A stretch of 64,000 nt of DNA, taken from the NCBI RefSeq assembly GCF_000763495.1, contig NZ_CP009576.1, positions 2,833,001 to 2,897,000 on the forward strand. The letters are read 5' to 3'. Positions 29,643 to 39,702 of this stretch are shown here, in pieces. The position numbers and the translations under genes are program-made. Source of the DNA: Listeria ivanovii subsp. londoniensis (GTDB taxonomy: Bacteria; Bacillota; Bacilli; Lactobacillales; Listeriaceae). Positions within the stretch are counted from its first letter, which is position 1; every line of letters starts with the position of its first letter. The notes beneath the pieces are model-generated. The model was not told the DNA's origin and searched no databases. It saw only the letters and a program-made list of their open reading frames with translations.

Positions 29643-30635
29643 CTATTTTTTGAATGTAAAACATCTTGCTGGGTTATCTACGAAGAATTTTTGGACTAAT
29701 TTTTCTCCATCAAAGCCTTTTTCGTTCGCTTCATCAATAAAACGAGGAACCCATTTTTTGGCAATGTATTCAAGACCTGGTCCGTAACCATAATGTTTAT
29801 AATAGGTTTTCCGCGCGGTATCGCCACTAACGAGAATTTGGTCTTCAAATCCTTCTGATACTAGATATAAAATCGCAGCAATTCGAGCACTTTCTGGAGC
29901 ATATTTAATTTTGGCAATTCCATCAAATGACATGAAAGCACCTGTTTTTGCAACTTGTTTGTGGTAATAAGGGTCTAAATTGCGATCCATATGTCCAATA
30001 GAAAGATATTCGAGATTGACATTTTCTTGTTTTAAAATTTCGATTTGTTCTAAAGCCATTGTTCCTGCTTCCGTATGCGAATGGATTGGCGCTTTTGTCT
30101 CGTGGTGAGCTCTTGCAACGGCGCGTATCGTCTTTTCTTCTAAAGGGGTAATCATATTGTAGCCTGTCCCAAATTTCACCTGACCGGCCTTGTATCCAGT
30201 TCCTTCAAGTCCATGTTCTACTTCATTTACGACAAATTCCGTTAATTTTTTGATAGATGTTGCTTCAATCCAATCATAGTAAGTCTCAAAATCACCAATA
30301 ATCGGTTTTAATTCTGGTTTGATTTTTCCGTCCCATAAGAAACTTTTATTAAAGCCAGCAGTTCCAATGATTTGAATTCCTGTTTCTTTGGAAATTTGAG
30401 CAACATCGTTAACACATCTACCGTAATCAACTGCAGTTGCATCAACAATGGTTTTTCCTCCTAAATCAACAAAGTCTTGTACATCTAATTGTGATTTTTC
30501 TTTATCATCTAAAAGTAAATCATCTGCGTTGCGTTCTTTCCAGTAAGCTGGAACACAGACTATATGTTCATGTGAGTAAGTGAACCCCAATTGGTCCGGC
30601 GTAATATCTCCATAAAAAGTACGAATAAAGCTCAT
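29643..30635 (-). CDS. Phosphotriesterase-like lactonase/hydrolase
   Basis: 330 residues. TIM-barrel amidohydrolase motifs are in order: FTYSHEHIV (HxH), VKFGTGYN (bridging Lys), IHSHTEAGT, SIGHMDRN and LVSGDTARK (Asp). The phosphotriesterase homology family often hydrolyses sugar lactones, including phosphorylated ones. Next to an ascorbate-type PTS, a role analogous to UlaG (lactone-phosphate opening) is a fair inference. A terminator separates it from the PTS IIC gene. Confidence 0.82.
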   Translation of the reverse strand: MSFIRTFYGDITPDQLGFTYSHEHIVCVPAYWKERNADDLLLDDKEKSQLDVQDFVDLGGKTIVDATAVDYGRCVNDVAQISKETGIQIIGTAGFNKSFLWDGKIKPELKPIIGDFETYYDWIEATSIKKLTEFVVNEVEHGLEGTGYKAGQVKFGTGYNMITPLEEKTIRAVARAHHETKAPIHSHTEAGTMALEQIEILKQENVNLEYLSIGHMDRNLDPYYHKQVAKTGAFMSFDGIAKIKYAPESARIAAILYLVSEGFEDQILVSGDTARKTYYKHYGYGPGLEYIAKKWVPRFIDEANEKGFDGEKLVQKFFVDNPARCFTFKK

Positions 30636-30657
30636 TTTTTATAACTTCCTTTCAAAA

Positions 30658-30694
30658 AACCTCTTCCTCTTGAATGCTAGACAAGGAAGAGGTT
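30658..30694 (-). terminator. Internal terminator between PTS and enzyme genes
   Basis: Perfect 11-bp stem AACCTCTTCCT / AGGAAGAGGTT with a 15-nt loop, followed on the minus strand by TTTTTTG. It sits in the 70-bp gap between the IIC gene and the phosphotriesterase gene, inside an otherwise continuous operon. Confidence 0.8.
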
Positions 30695-30705
30695 TTGATT
30701 TTTAC

Positions 30706-32004
30706 TTAAAAGAATAACTTCGCTAACATGCTAACAATTGGTCCAAGAATGAACATATCAGAATCGGCAGCCCACATCGCTGTATCCGGAACCGTCGTAT
30801 TGATAAAGAAGGTTACCATGATATATTGACCCCAGGCGACAACCGTAGCTGTTAAGAATCCACCTATTAATGCACCTCTGACACCACCAGTTGAGTTACC
30901 GAACACCCCAGCAACAGCTCCGTGGAAAAAAAGTACAATCATCGTTGGCACGAATACATAGCCAACTGTATTTCCAAGTACTACTAACCAGATAATTGCT
31001 CCGATAAATGCTCCAACGAAACCGATAATTACCGAGTTTGGCGCATATGGATAAACAATCGGCGCATCTAACGCTGGTTTAGCTCCTGGAACAAGTTTTG
31101 TCGCAATCCCATTAAAGGCTGGTACGATTTCCCCAATAAACATCCGCACACCTACAAGTACAATCGCAATCCCTGCTGCAAAAGTAAATGATTGCACGAT
31201 GGAATAAACGATGAAACTTTGATTACCAGCTTCCGCAATTAGTTTTTCTGCTCCTGGAGTTTTTTTCACCATCAGAATTACTGCTCCAACTACGAACAAA
31301 ATCCCCATTGTAAGAGCGGTAATAACGTTGGAGTCCCTTAAAAACTCTAATTTCTTTGGTAAATTGATATGTTCTGCATCATTTTTCTTATTTCCAAATA
31401 CTTTCCCAAGTAACGCGGATAAAATCGCAACACTGGAAGAAGTATGTCCTAACGCAACATTATCATTTCCGGTAATTTTACGTAGAAATGGTTGTGTAAT
31501 CGCTGGTTGTAATGTCCAGTAAAGTCCCATGATAACTGCTAGGAAGAGTACAAGGCCCCAAAATGGTATGTCTCCGCCAACAGCTTGAACTGTAATCCCA
31601 GCAAAAATCGTCGTTGTCCAAAACATCATATGACCAGTTAAATAAATGTATTTAAATGGTGTAAATCTAGCTAATAATACGTTGACTAAAAATCCGAGTG
31701 TCATCGCAAGTGTAACGGCACTACCAAATTTTGCATTAAAAGCTTCTTGTCCTAAAAATCCTGCAAGCGGCGGCGTTTCTAGTCCAAATACTTCTTTCCA
31801 CATCGGTTCAAAAATTCCGAGTGAACCAGTAATAACAGCGGCACCGGCATTAATAATTAAGAATCCGATAATAGCTTTGAAAGTTCCGCTAATAACTTGG
31901 CTTAAGTTTTTCTTTTGTAAAAGTAACCCAAGAAGCACGATAAATCCTAAAAGTATAGCTGGGGTTCCAAAAAAGTTATTGGCAATCCAAGTAATAATCT
32001 CCAT
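30706..32004 (-). CDS. PTS ascorbate-family permease, EIIC (UlaA-like)
   Basis: 432 residues with about ten to eleven membrane segments, of the ascorbate/galactitol superfamily IIC type (UlaA). Motifs such as MTLGFLVNVLLARFTPFKYI and GLVLFLAVIMGLYWTLQPAI are typical of UlaA. It forms the membrane channel for a sugar phosphorylated by the IIB and IIA encoded next to it. The substrate cannot be read from sequence; ascorbate is the family name only. Confidence 0.88.
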   Translation of the reverse strand: MEIITWIANNFFGTPAILLGFIVLLGLLLQKKNLSQVISGTFKAIIGFLIINAGAAVITGSLGIFEPMWKEVFGLETPPLAGFLGQEAFNAKFGSAVTLAMTLGFLVNVLLARFTPFKYIYLTGHMMFWTTTIFAGITVQAVGGDIPFWGLVLFLAVIMGLYWTLQPAITQPFLRKITGNDNVALGHTSSSVAILSALLGKVFGNKKNDAEHINLPKKLEFLRDSNVITALTMGILFVVGAVILMVKKTPGAEKLIAEAGNQSFIVYSIVQSFTFAAGIAIVLVGVRMFIGEIVPAFNGIATKLVPGAKPALDAPIVYPYAPNSVIIGFVGAFIGAIIWLVVLGNTVGYVFVPTMIVLFFHGAVAGVFGNSTGGVRGALIGGFLTATVVAWGQYIMVTFFINTTVPDTAMWAADSDMFILGPIVSMLAKLFF

Positions 32005-32029
32005 TTTTTTCCCACCTTTTTATCTTAAT

Positions 32030-32302
32030 TTAGTTATTTATTGCGGCAGATAACGCATTTTTAATTTCGGCATTATCAAAGTAGTTATTAACAATGATTA
32101 CTTTGGCGCTTGTATCTGTTCCAAGTGTTTCTGCTAATTCTTGACTTGTCACAATAATATCCACATTCATCGAGCGAGCTGCTGAGACATCAATATGCTC
32201 TACATCCGCGTCCACTCCCATTTCACGTAAAACCGTTTCTACATTCATTCGTAAAATTAAACTAGTACCTTGACCAAGTCCACACACTGCTAAAATTTTC
32301 AT
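32030..32302 (-). CDS. PTS EIIB, ascorbate/galactitol type
   Basis: 90 residues. The phosphorylation-site loop AVCGLGQGTSLILRM carries the active cysteine at position 6. It receives phosphate from the IIA next door and passes it to sugar in the IIC channel. It starts 2 nt after the IIA stop codon. Confidence 0.9.
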   Translation of the reverse strand: MKILAVCGLGQGTSLILRMNVETVLREMGVDADVEHIDVSAARSMNVDIIVTSQELAETLGTDTSAKVIIVNNYFDNAEIKNALSAAINN

Positions 32303-32304
32303 GA

Positions 32305-32739
32305 TTATCCCTCCACTAATTCTCCAATTGCTTGGTAATCTTCCGCTTGAATCATTTTTTCAATATTATCGTTATTACTAAGCAAGGAAACAATTTTTTG
32401 AATGACTTTTAAATGTGCCTCACTAGAAGTTGCTGCGAGTCCAAATACTAATCGCACGGGATCATTTGCAGCGTGTCCGAAATTCACGCCTTCTTTTAAT
32501 ATGACTAGAGAAACTGCTGAATTTTCCACACCATCTGTTGGTCTTGCATGTGGTATGGCTATTTGAGGTGCAATGACAAAATACGCACCATTTTCATGAT
32601 AAGACTCCACCATTTTTTCGACGTACTGTTCGCTTACATAACCTGCATTTACTAATAATTCTCCTGCTTGCGTGATAGCTTCGTCCGCTTTTGTTGCTGA
32701 TCCATGCAGATTTACAAGCTCTTTATCCAAAAAAGACAT
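32305..32739 (-). CDS. PTS EIIA, mannitol/fructose type
   Basis: 144 residues. Active histidine in IAIPHARPTDG (about residue 65), full PTS_EIIA_2 domain. First structural gene after the regulator, with GAAGGGATGAAGAGAT before ATG. Confidence 0.9.
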   Translation of the reverse strand: MSFLDKELVNLHGSATKADEAITQAGELLVNAGYVSEQYVEKMVESYHENGAYFVIAPQIAIPHARPTDGVENSAVSLVILKEGVNFGHAANDPVRLVFGLAATSSEAHLKVIQKIVSLLSNNDNIEKMIQAEDYQAIGELVEG

Positions 32740-32761
32740 ATCTCTTCATCCCTTCTAACTA

Positions 32762-32798
32762 ATTGATAGCGCTATCAATAACTTACACTTTTATTATA
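32762..32798 (-). promoter_or_regulatory. Promoter and cre-like palindrome before the PTS genes
   Basis: Minus strand -10 TATAAT (32793-32798) with only a weak T-rich -35, as expected for an activator-dependent promoter. An 18-bp perfect palindrome ATTGATAGCGCTATCAAT (32762-32779) lies about 7-25 bp past the predicted start. It fits the CcpA cre consensus (TG..A.CG.T..CA) with one mismatch, so CcpA roadblock repression is likely. Confidence 0.7.
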
Positions 32799-32891
32799 GA
32801 TGTAGTATGACTGTTTAAAAAAGCCCAATTCCTTTCTTTTTGAAAGTGCAAAGAATAGACTGTTACATTTTGTTGTTAGCAGACATGCAAA

Positions 32892-32927
32892 AAAGCCAGC
32901 AGAACTTTTTATTGTCCAACTGGCTTT
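32892..32927 (-). terminator. Terminator between regulator and PTS genes
   Basis: Minus strand AAAGCCAG ... CTGGCTTT followed by TTTTG. It isolates regulator transcription from the PTS operon. Confidence 0.85.
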
Positions 32928-32933
32928 GTTGCT

Positions 32934-35000
32934 TTATTTTATTATTAACATTTCAGCAATTTCTGCTACTGTTTCTGCTTTTTCAATCTGCTCAAGCAAG
33001 TGATATTTCATAATTAAATTCGTAAGTTGACTTAATGCATTTATATGTGTGTAGGAGTCAATGGAAGCGAGCACAATAATTAATTTGACTTGATCTTTCG
33101 CTTTACTTGAAAATGAAACTGGTTGGCTTAGTCTAAGTAAGCTCATACCAACTCGATATGCCCCGTCCTCAGCAGAAGCATGTGGAAGTGCAATCCCTGG
33201 CGCAATAACAATATAAGGTCCTAGCTTCTCAATATTTTCAATCATTGCACTCTGATAATTTTTCGAGATATAACCTTCTTCTTGAAGCGACTTCGAAGCA
33301 ATTTGAATAGCCTCACGCCAATCAGCAACACTATCTTTAAAAGTAATTCGCTCTTTTGGTAATAATTCTTTTAGTGTGGGTGATTTTTCTAATTGGCTGT
33401 CTGGTTGAACTTGAAATAACACAGCTTTTAACTTAGCTGCTAATTTTTCGCGGTCTTCTACTTTAGCATATTGATCAACAACATCAAGCACGGATGATAG
33501 CATGCGTGCATCTGAATCCTTCTGTAAAATATGCGGTGCTATTGCTTTCATAAGTTGTTGTTTTTGCACTTCTGTCACAATTGGACTAACAATAAAAACA
33601 GGTGCTTTTGGTTCGATAATTGGCAAAGTCGACACAATGAAGTCAGGCGAATAAATCCCCTTTTCAAATTCACGAATTGAAATTGGCTCTAAAATCTCCA
33701 CGCGTTCACCCAGCAATTGCGATAATTGCCGCTCAATCATTCTCGAGGTCCCTACTCCTTTAGAACAAACAATCAGCAATTTCTTCCGTTCTACTAGAGT
33801 GTTGTTTTTTCGGGATAAGTAACCACCAAAAAGAATTGTCACATAGGCTACTTCATCTTCCGGAATCGTCTCATCCAAAAGTTCTTCCAGTGGTTCTAGT
33901 GACTTCTTAGTAATTTCATACACATCGCTATAACTTTGCTTAATATCTGCGCGCAAAGGGTTAATCCATTCTATTTGGAACTTTAATCGGTAATAAGCTG
34001 GTTGTAAATGTAGCAGTAAATCGTGTTTTAAACTCTGATGATCTTCAAAATTCACACAAGCAAGGCGCTCAAATTCGGCGATTATTTTCTCCACGATAAT
34101 ATTTAACTTTCCTTCAACCGCTGCACTATCATTCAAACGGCTAGCTCCGAGTAAAAGCTTTCCTAAATAAACAATCTCTGCATGATTAATTTGGAAGTCT
34201 TCTGTTATCTGTAGTTGCTGATAAATTTCTTCGGCAATTTCATATGAATCAATTTTGCTTTCGTCTTGTTCATTCAAATAACAGTCTTTTTTCATCCGTT
34301 CTTTAAAGAAGAAAATCATTATCCCGATTCGTTCGATAACTTCATCTGTATAACGAATACCGATTTTTTTCTCCGTCACTGCTAATATTTCAAAAATAAT
34401 ATCTAAGTTAGGAAATAGTTCTTTGTTTTTTATCATCGGATTGATTCTCATTAAATCGAGCAGTTGATCTGCTGTCGGAATTTCTTCGTTGTTCATGCAA
34501 TAATGAATAAAAAATTGGCGGATGCTACGTTCGTCTCCTGTAACTATATTGCCGCGCTTTCGGTCGTATAAGAACTCTAAATTAAATTGCTTCAGAGCTA
34601 GTTTCAATTGCTTAATATCTTGCAAACTCGTATTTCGACTAACTTCATTACACTCATTTATTGTGTCGATTATCACTCTGGCATCAGTTACCAGCAGGAA
34701 AAATAAAATACGGATTCGACGCTCACTTGCTGTAAAAACTTTATGCCTCGTGTCCCTATTTTCAAGTAATTTTTTAATTGTTGGTTTTTCTTCTTCTAAT
34801 AAATAATAGCCTTGAGCGCGGACAGATTGAATTCCATCCAGCCCGATATCATCTAGTTCTTTATTGATTTTTTCTACGTCATATTGTAACGTTCGCTTCG
34901 AGATGCCTAGTTCTTCTTGCAACTTCTCTGGCGCAAGATATACATTTGCTGCAACAAGTGACTCAAGCAGCGTCATACTTCTATCATCAAATTGTACCAC
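32934..35000 (-). CDS. PRD-containing transcriptional regulator (BglG/MtlR type) of the ascorbate-family PTS
   Basis: 688 residues from GTG 35000, chosen because AAGGAGGTAGATCA fits it; the open frame extends 27 codons upstream without a site. Domains: two N-terminal winged helices (about 1-170), two PRDs (about 180-400), an EIIB-Gat-like domain with CSKGVGTS (about 410-500), and an EIIA domain with IALPHASAEDG (about 540-688). PTS phosphorylation of the PRDs and of the Cys and His sites tunes activation. It lies directly upstream of its probable target. Confidence 0.88.
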   Translation of the reverse strand: MVQFDDRSMTLLESLVAANVYLAPEKLQEELGISKRTLQYDVEKINKELDDIGLDGIQSVRAQGYYLLEEEKPTIKKLLENRDTRHKVFTASERRIRILFFLLVTDARVIIDTINECNEVSRNTSLQDIKQLKLALKQFNLEFLYDRKRGNIVTGDERSIRQFFIHYCMNNEEIPTADQLLDLMRINPMIKNKELFPNLDIIFEILAVTEKKIGIRYTDEVIERIGIMIFFFKERMKKDCYLNEQDESKIDSYEIAEEIYQQLQITEDFQINHAEIVYLGKLLLGASRLNDSAAVEGKLNIIVEKIIAEFERLACVNFEDHQSLKHDLLLHLQPAYYRLKFQIEWINPLRADIKQSYSDVYEITKKSLEPLEELLDETIPEDEVAYVTILFGGYLSRKNNTLVERKKLLIVCSKGVGTSRMIERQLSQLLGERVEILEPISIREFEKGIYSPDFIVSTLPIIEPKAPVFIVSPIVTEVQKQQLMKAIAPHILQKDSDARMLSSVLDVVDQYAKVEDREKLAAKLKAVLFQVQPDSQLEKSPTLKELLPKERITFKDSVADWREAIQIASKSLQEEGYISKNYQSAMIENIEKLGPYIVIAPGIALPHASAEDGAYRVGMSLLRLSQPVSFSSKAKDQVKLIIVLASIDSYTHINALSQLTNLIMKYHLLEQIEKAETVAEIAEMLIIK

Positions 35001-35106
35001 TGATCTACCTCCTTGATTTCGGTCTAGAAGGTAAAAAGATATGTCTATCTTAAGGTTATGCGAAAATGTGAATTTTTTCAAGTGTATTATGATTTTATGT
35101 ATAAAA

Positions 35107-35139
35107 AAACCGACAAAGCTAAAATAGCTTTGTCGGTTT
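35107..35139 (-). terminator. Terminator of the str operon after tuf
   Basis: Perfect 14-bp stem AAACCGACAAAGCT / AGCTTTGTCGGTTT, 5-nt loop, followed on the minus strand by TTTT. Confidence 0.95.
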
Positions 35140-35154
35140 GAAGTGTATCAGATA

Positions 35155-36342
35155 TTATTTGCTGATGTTAGAAACAACGCCAGCGCCTACTGTACGTCCA
35201 CCTTCACGGATGGAGAATTTTGTACCATCTTCAATAGCGATTGGTGCAATTAATTCTACTTCAAGTTCAATGTTATCGCCAGGCATAACCATTTCAGAAC
35301 CTTCTGGAAGCGTAACAATACCAGTTACGTCAGTAGTACGGAAATAGAATTGTGGGCGGTAGTTGTTGAAGAATGGAGTATGACGTCCACCTTCTTCTTT
35401 AGTTAAAACATAAGTTTCAGCTTTGAAGTTAGTGTGTGGAGTAATCGAACCTGGTTTAGCTAATACTTGACCACGTTGGATATCTTCACGAGCAACACCA
35501 CGTAGAAGTGCGCCAATGTTGTCGCCAGCTTCAGCGTAGTCTAGTAATTTACGGAACATTTCTACTCCAGTTACTACTACTTTTTTGCTTTCTTCTTCAA
35601 TACCGATAACTTCTACTTCGTCACCAACTTTAACTTGTCCACGTTCAACACGTCCAGTTGCAACAGTTCCACGACCAGTGATTGAGAATACATCCTCAAC
35701 TGGCATCATGAATGGTTTGTCAGTATCACGTTCTGGAGTTGGAATGTAAGAATCTACAGCTTCCATTAACTCATCAATTTTAGCTTCCCAATCAGCTTCA
35801 CCTTGAAGTGCTTTAAGAGCTGAACCTTTGATTACAGGAATGTCATCGCCAGGGAATTCATATTCAGTTAATAGATCACGAATTTCCATTTCAACTAATT
35901 CTAGTAATTCTTCATCGTCAACCATGTCACATTTGTTCATGAATACAACGATATATGGAACACCAACTTGACGTGAAAGTAAGATATGTTCACGAGTTTG
36001 TGGCATTGGACCATCAGCAGCAGATACTACTAAGATAGCTCCGTCCATTTGTGCAGCACCAGTGATCATGTTTTTAACATAATCGGCATGTCCTGGGCAG
36101 TCAACGTGTGCATAGTGACGAGTATCAGTTTGGTACTCAACGTGAGCAGTAGAGATTGTGATACCACGTTCTCTTTCTTCTGGAGCACCATCAATTTGGT
36201 CATAAGCTTGTGCATCAGCATAGCCTTTTTTAGCAAGTACAGTTGTAATTGCAGCAGTTAAAGTAGTTTTACCATGGTCAACGTGTCCAATAGTACCAAT
36301 GTTAACATGGGGTTTAGAGCGGTCAAATTTTTCTTTTGCCAT
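35155..36342 (-). CDS. tuf: Elongation factor Tu
   Basis: 395 residues from [20 protein letters not shown]. An in-frame start nine codons upstream is rejected because GAGGAGGATATTTTAAA fits this ATG. G motifs [13 protein letters not shown] and NKCDMVD are present, as is the switch I region. It delivers aminoacyl-tRNA to the ribosome; end of the str operon. Confidence 0.99.
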   Translation of the reverse strand: MAKEKFDRSKPHVNIGTIGHVDHGKTTLTAAITTVLAKKGYADAQAYDQIDGAPEERERGITISTAHVEYQTDTRHYAHVDCPGHADYVKNMITGAAQMDGAILVVSAADGPMPQTREHILLSRQVGVPYIVVFMNKCDMVDDEELLELVEMEIRDLLTEYEFPGDDIPVIKGSALKALQGEADWEAKIDELMEAVDSYIPTPERDTDKPFMMPVEDVFSITGRGTVATGRVERGQVKVGDEVEVIGIEEESKKVVVTGVEMFRKLLDYAEAGDNIGALLRGVAREDIQRGQVLAKPGSITPHTNFKAETYVLTKEEGGRHTPFFNNYRPQFYFRTTDVTGIVTLPEGSEMVMPGDNIELEVELIAPIAIEDGTKFSIREGGRTVGAGVVSNISK

Positions 36343-36421
36343 TTTAAAATATCCTCCTCGATAATTCAATAATTATTTTTTACTCAGCTTAAATTTAAAC
36401 TAAGTAATACTTCTAACTAAA

Positions 36422-36450
36422 GTTATACTTGATGTTACGAAAAAAATCAA
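36422..36450 (-). promoter_or_regulatory. Separate promoter of tuf
   Basis: Minus strand -35 TTGATT (36445-36450) and -10 TATAAC (36422-36427) with a 17-bp spacer, at the end of fusA. It allows extra tuf transcription, in keeping with EF-Tu exceeding EF-G in cells. Confidence 0.6.
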
Positions 36451-38538
36451 TTAATCTTCTTTGTTGTTTCCACCATTAGCTTTAATGATTTCTTCAGCAA
36501 TAGATTTAGGAACTTCTTCATAGTGGTCAAATTGCATAGTGTATACACCACGACCTTGCGTACCTGAACGAAGGTGAGTTGCATAACCAAACATGTTTGC
36601 AAGTGGTACAAATGCGCGAACAACTTGAGCGTTACCGCGAGCTTCCATACCATCTACACGACCACGACGGGAAGTAATATTACCCATGATATCACCAAGA
36701 TATTCTTCTGGGATAACAACCTCTACAGCCATCATTGGCTCAAGGATTACTGGGTCACATTTCTTAGCAGCATTACGTAATGCCATTGAAGCAGCCACTT
36801 TGAAGGCCATTTCATTGGAATCGACGTCATGGTAAGATCCGTCGTAAAGTTTTGCTTTGATGTCAATCAGTGGATATCCTGCAAGTACACCATTATCTAG
36901 CGCGCCTTCAAGACCTGCTTGTACAGCTGGGATGTATTCACGTGGAACAACCCCACCAACGATTGCATTTTCAAATTCAAATCCTTTACCTTCTTCGTTT
37001 GGTCCGAATTCAATCCAAACGTGACCGTATTGTCCACGTCCACCAGATTGACGTACGAATTTACCTTCAACTTGAGCAGATTTACGGAATGTTTCACGAT
37101 AAGAAACTTGTGGATCACCAACGTTAGCTTCAACGCGGAATTCACGTCTCATACGGTCAACAAGGATGTCAAGGTGAAGTTCACCCATACCGGAGATAAG
37201 TGTTTGGCCAGTTTCTTGGTCCGTTTCAGCACGGAAAGTTGGATCTTCTTCCGCTAGTTTCGCAAGAGCTTGCCCCATTTTATCTTGGTCAGCTTTCGAT
37301 TTAGGTTCGATAGCTACTTGGATAACTGGTTCTGGGAATTCCATGGATTCTAAGATAATTTGATCTTTTTCATCACATAAAGTGTCCCCAGTAGTTGTAT
37401 CTTTAAGGCCAACAGCAGCAGCGATATCACCAGCGTATACGATTGAAATCTCTTCACGGTGATTAGCATGCATTTGAAGGATACGTCCAACACGTTCACG
37501 TTTACCTTTAGTCGAGTTTTGTACATAAGAACCTGAGTTCAAAGTACCTGAATAAACACGGAAGAAAGTTAAGCGTCCAACATAAGGGTCAGTCATAACT
37601 TTGAATGCTAGGGAAGAGAATGGTTCTGAATCATCAGCATGACGAGCAGCTTCTTCTCCATCAGGCAATACGCCGTTAATAGCTGGAACATCTGTTGGTG
37701 CTGGAAGGTAATCAAGTACTGCATCTAACATTGGTTGAACACCTTTGTTTTTGAATGCTGTACCACAAACTACAGGATAAAACTCAACGTCAAGTGTTCC
37801 TTTACGAATACCTGCTTTAAGTTCTTCTTTTGTAATTTCTTCGCCTTCTAGATATTTCATCATTAGCTCTTCGTCAAGCTCAGCAACGGCTTCCACTAAC
37901 TTACCGCGGTATTCGTCTGCTAATTCTTTCAGATCAGCTGGAATTTCTTTAATATGAGGATCATTACCTAAATCATCTTCGTAATATAATGCGTTCATTT
38001 CGATTAAGTCAATGATACCTTCAAATGTATCTTCGGCCCCGATTGGGAGTTGGATTGGATGCGCATTAGCAGCCAAACGTTCATGCAAAGTTCCTACAGA
38101 ATATAGGAAGTCTGCGCCGATTTTGTCCATTTTGTTGACGAATACTACACGAGGAACCCCGTAAGTAGTAGCTTGACGCCAAACTGTTTCTGTTTGTGGT
38201 TCTACACCAGATTGTGCATCTAGAACCGCTACAGCACCATCAAGTACACGAAGCGAACGTTCAACTTCAACTGTGAAGTCTACGTGTCCGGGTGTATCGA
38301 TAATGTTTACTCGGTAGCCTTTCCACTGAGCTGTTGTCGCAGCAGAAGTGATAGTAATACCACGCTCTTGCTCTTGCTCCATCCAGTCCATTTGAGAAGC
38401 ACCTTCATGGGTTTCACCAATTTTGTGAATACGCCCTGTATAGAAAAGGATACGTTCAGTAGTGGTAGTTTTACCCGCATCAATGTGGGCCATGATACCA
38501 ATATTACGAGTCTTTTCTAAGGAGAACTCTCTAGCCAT
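36451..38538 (-). CDS. fusA: Elongation factor G
   Basis: 695 residues, five-domain GTPase. [14 protein letters not shown] (P loop), DTPGHVDF and NKMDKIGAD are the G motifs. Translocates tRNA and mRNA after peptide bond formation. Usual place between rpsG and tuf. GGAAGGAGAAATACAAC precedes ATG. Confidence 0.99.
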   Translation of the reverse strand: MAREFSLEKTRNIGIMAHIDAGKTTTTERILFYTGRIHKIGETHEGASQMDWMEQEQERGITITSAATTAQWKGYRVNIIDTPGHVDFTVEVERSLRVLDGAVAVLDAQSGVEPQTETVWRQATTYGVPRVVFVNKMDKIGADFLYSVGTLHERLAANAHPIQLPIGAEDTFEGIIDLIEMNALYYEDDLGNDPHIKEIPADLKELADEYRGKLVEAVAELDEELMMKYLEGEEITKEELKAGIRKGTLDVEFYPVVCGTAFKNKGVQPMLDAVLDYLPAPTDVPAINGVLPDGEEAARHADDSEPFSSLAFKVMTDPYVGRLTFFRVYSGTLNSGSYVQNSTKGKRERVGRILQMHANHREEISIVYAGDIAAAVGLKDTTTGDTLCDEKDQIILESMEFPEPVIQVAIEPKSKADQDKMGQALAKLAEEDPTFRAETDQETGQTLISGMGELHLDILVDRMRREFRVEANVGDPQVSYRETFRKSAQVEGKFVRQSGGRGQYGHVWIEFGPNEEGKGFEFENAIVGGVVPREYIPAVQAGLEGALDNGVLAGYPLIDIKAKLYDGSYHDVDSNEMAFKVAASMALRNAAKKCDPVILEPMMAVEVVIPEEYLGDIMGNITSRRGRVDGMEARGNAQVVRAFVPLANMFGYATHLRSGTQGRGVYTMQFDHYEEVPKSIAEEIIKANGGNNKED

Positions 38539-38604
38539 GTTGTATTTCTCCTTCCATTAAAACAATTTTTCAGGCAATAAGCCCGGAATTTGTCAGTGAT
38601 TTTT

Positions 38605-39075
38605 TTACCAACGATAGTGCGCGAATGCTCTGTTAGCATCAGCCATTTTGTGTGTATCTTCGCGTTTCTTAACAGAAGCACCAGTATTGTTGGCAGCATC
38701 CATGATTTCGCGAGCAACACGTACTTCCATTGTTTTCTCTCCACGAAGGCGAGCATAATTTACTAACCAACGAAGACCAAGAGTAGAACGACGGTCAGCA
38801 CGTACTTCGATAGGTACTTGATAGTTAGCACCACCTACACGGCGAGCTTTAACTTCAAGAAGAGGCATGATGTTTTTCATAGCTTGTTCAAATACTTCCA
38901 TTGGATCTTTACCAGTTTCTTGTGCAATGATATCGAATGCGGAATACAGGATAGCTTGAGACTTTCCACGTTTTCCGTCAACCATCATTTTATTGATTAA
39001 ACGAGTTACTAGTTTCGAATTATAAATCGGATCTGGTAACACGTCACGTTTAGTAACAGGACCTTTACGAGGCAT
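38605..39075 (-). CDS. rpsG: 30S ribosomal protein S7
   Basis: 156 residues from [20 protein letters not shown]. An alternative start six codons upstream overlaps the ribosome binding site AAAGGAGGATATCC. S7 starts assembly of the 30S head and lies at the E site. It follows rpsL by 30 nt. Confidence 0.98.
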   Translation of the reverse strand: MPRKGPVTKRDVLPDPIYNSKLVTRLINKMMVDGKRGKSQAILYSAFDIIAQETGKDPMEVFEQAMKNIMPLLEVKARRVGGANYQVPIEVRADRRSTLGLRWLVNYARLRGEKTMEVRVAREIMDAANNTGASVKKREDTHKMADANRAFAHYRW

Positions 39076-39105
39076 CGGATATCCTCCTTTCATATTTTAT
39101 AAGTA

Positions 39106-39519
39106 TTATTTTTTAGGTTTTTTCGTACCGTATTTAGAACGGCTTTGTCCTCTATTTTCAACACCAGCTGTATCAAGAGCTCCACGAACGATATGATAAC
39201 GTACCCCTGGTAAATCTTTTACACGTCCACCACGAATAAGAACAACACTATGTTCTTGTAAGTTGTGACCAATACCAGGAATGTAAGCTGTTACTTCAAT
39301 ACCATTACTCAAACGTACACGGGCATATTTACGAAGCGCCGAGTTAGGTTTTTTAGGAGTCATGGTACCAACACGAGTACATACGCCACGTTTTTGCGGA
39401 GAGTTAACATCTGTTAGTTCTCTTTTAAAACTGTTTAGGCCCTTGTTCAAAGCAGGTGATGTAGATTTTTTAATTTTAGATTGACGAGGTTTGCGTACTA
39501 ATTGGTTAATTGTAGGCAT
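39106..39519 (-). CDS. rpsL: 30S ribosomal protein S12
   Basis: 137 residues from [20 protein letters not shown]. The decoding loops [11 protein letters not shown] and [13 protein letters not shown] carry the lysines where streptomycin-resistance changes arise; both look wild type. GAAGGAGGAATTTATCCC precedes ATG. First gene of the str operon. Confidence 0.98.
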
Positions 39520-39659
39520 GGGATAAATTCCTCCTTCCTTGTTTAGTAGTTCCACACATCCAGGTGGTTCATTTTTTCGGTAAAATAAAATGGCTGTAAG
39601 ATCGACCTACAACACTTTTTTATTTTCAGACCTCTGTTTATAGTAGAGGCACCTTGAAT

Positions 39660-39698
39660 ATAGTAACACCTTGACGCTTGGATGTCAAGGTGTTACTT
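39660..39698 (-). promoter_or_regulatory. str operon promoter embedded in a 14-bp palindrome
   Basis: Minus strand -35 TTGACA (39683-39688), 17-bp spacer, -10 TACTAT (39660-39665). The spacer and -35 lie inside a perfect inverted repeat AGTAACACCTTGAC / GTCAAGGTGTTACT (8-nt loop) that also ends dgt. There is no T-run, so it is not a normal terminator; it could form a stem at the end of the dgt mRNA or be an operator. A leader of about 135 nt follows. Confidence 0.7.
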
Positions 39699-39702
39699 GA
39701 AA

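Noticed and set aside
36451-36653. 68-codon minus-strand frame inside the end of fusA
   Set aside because: Out-of-frame shadow of EF-G.
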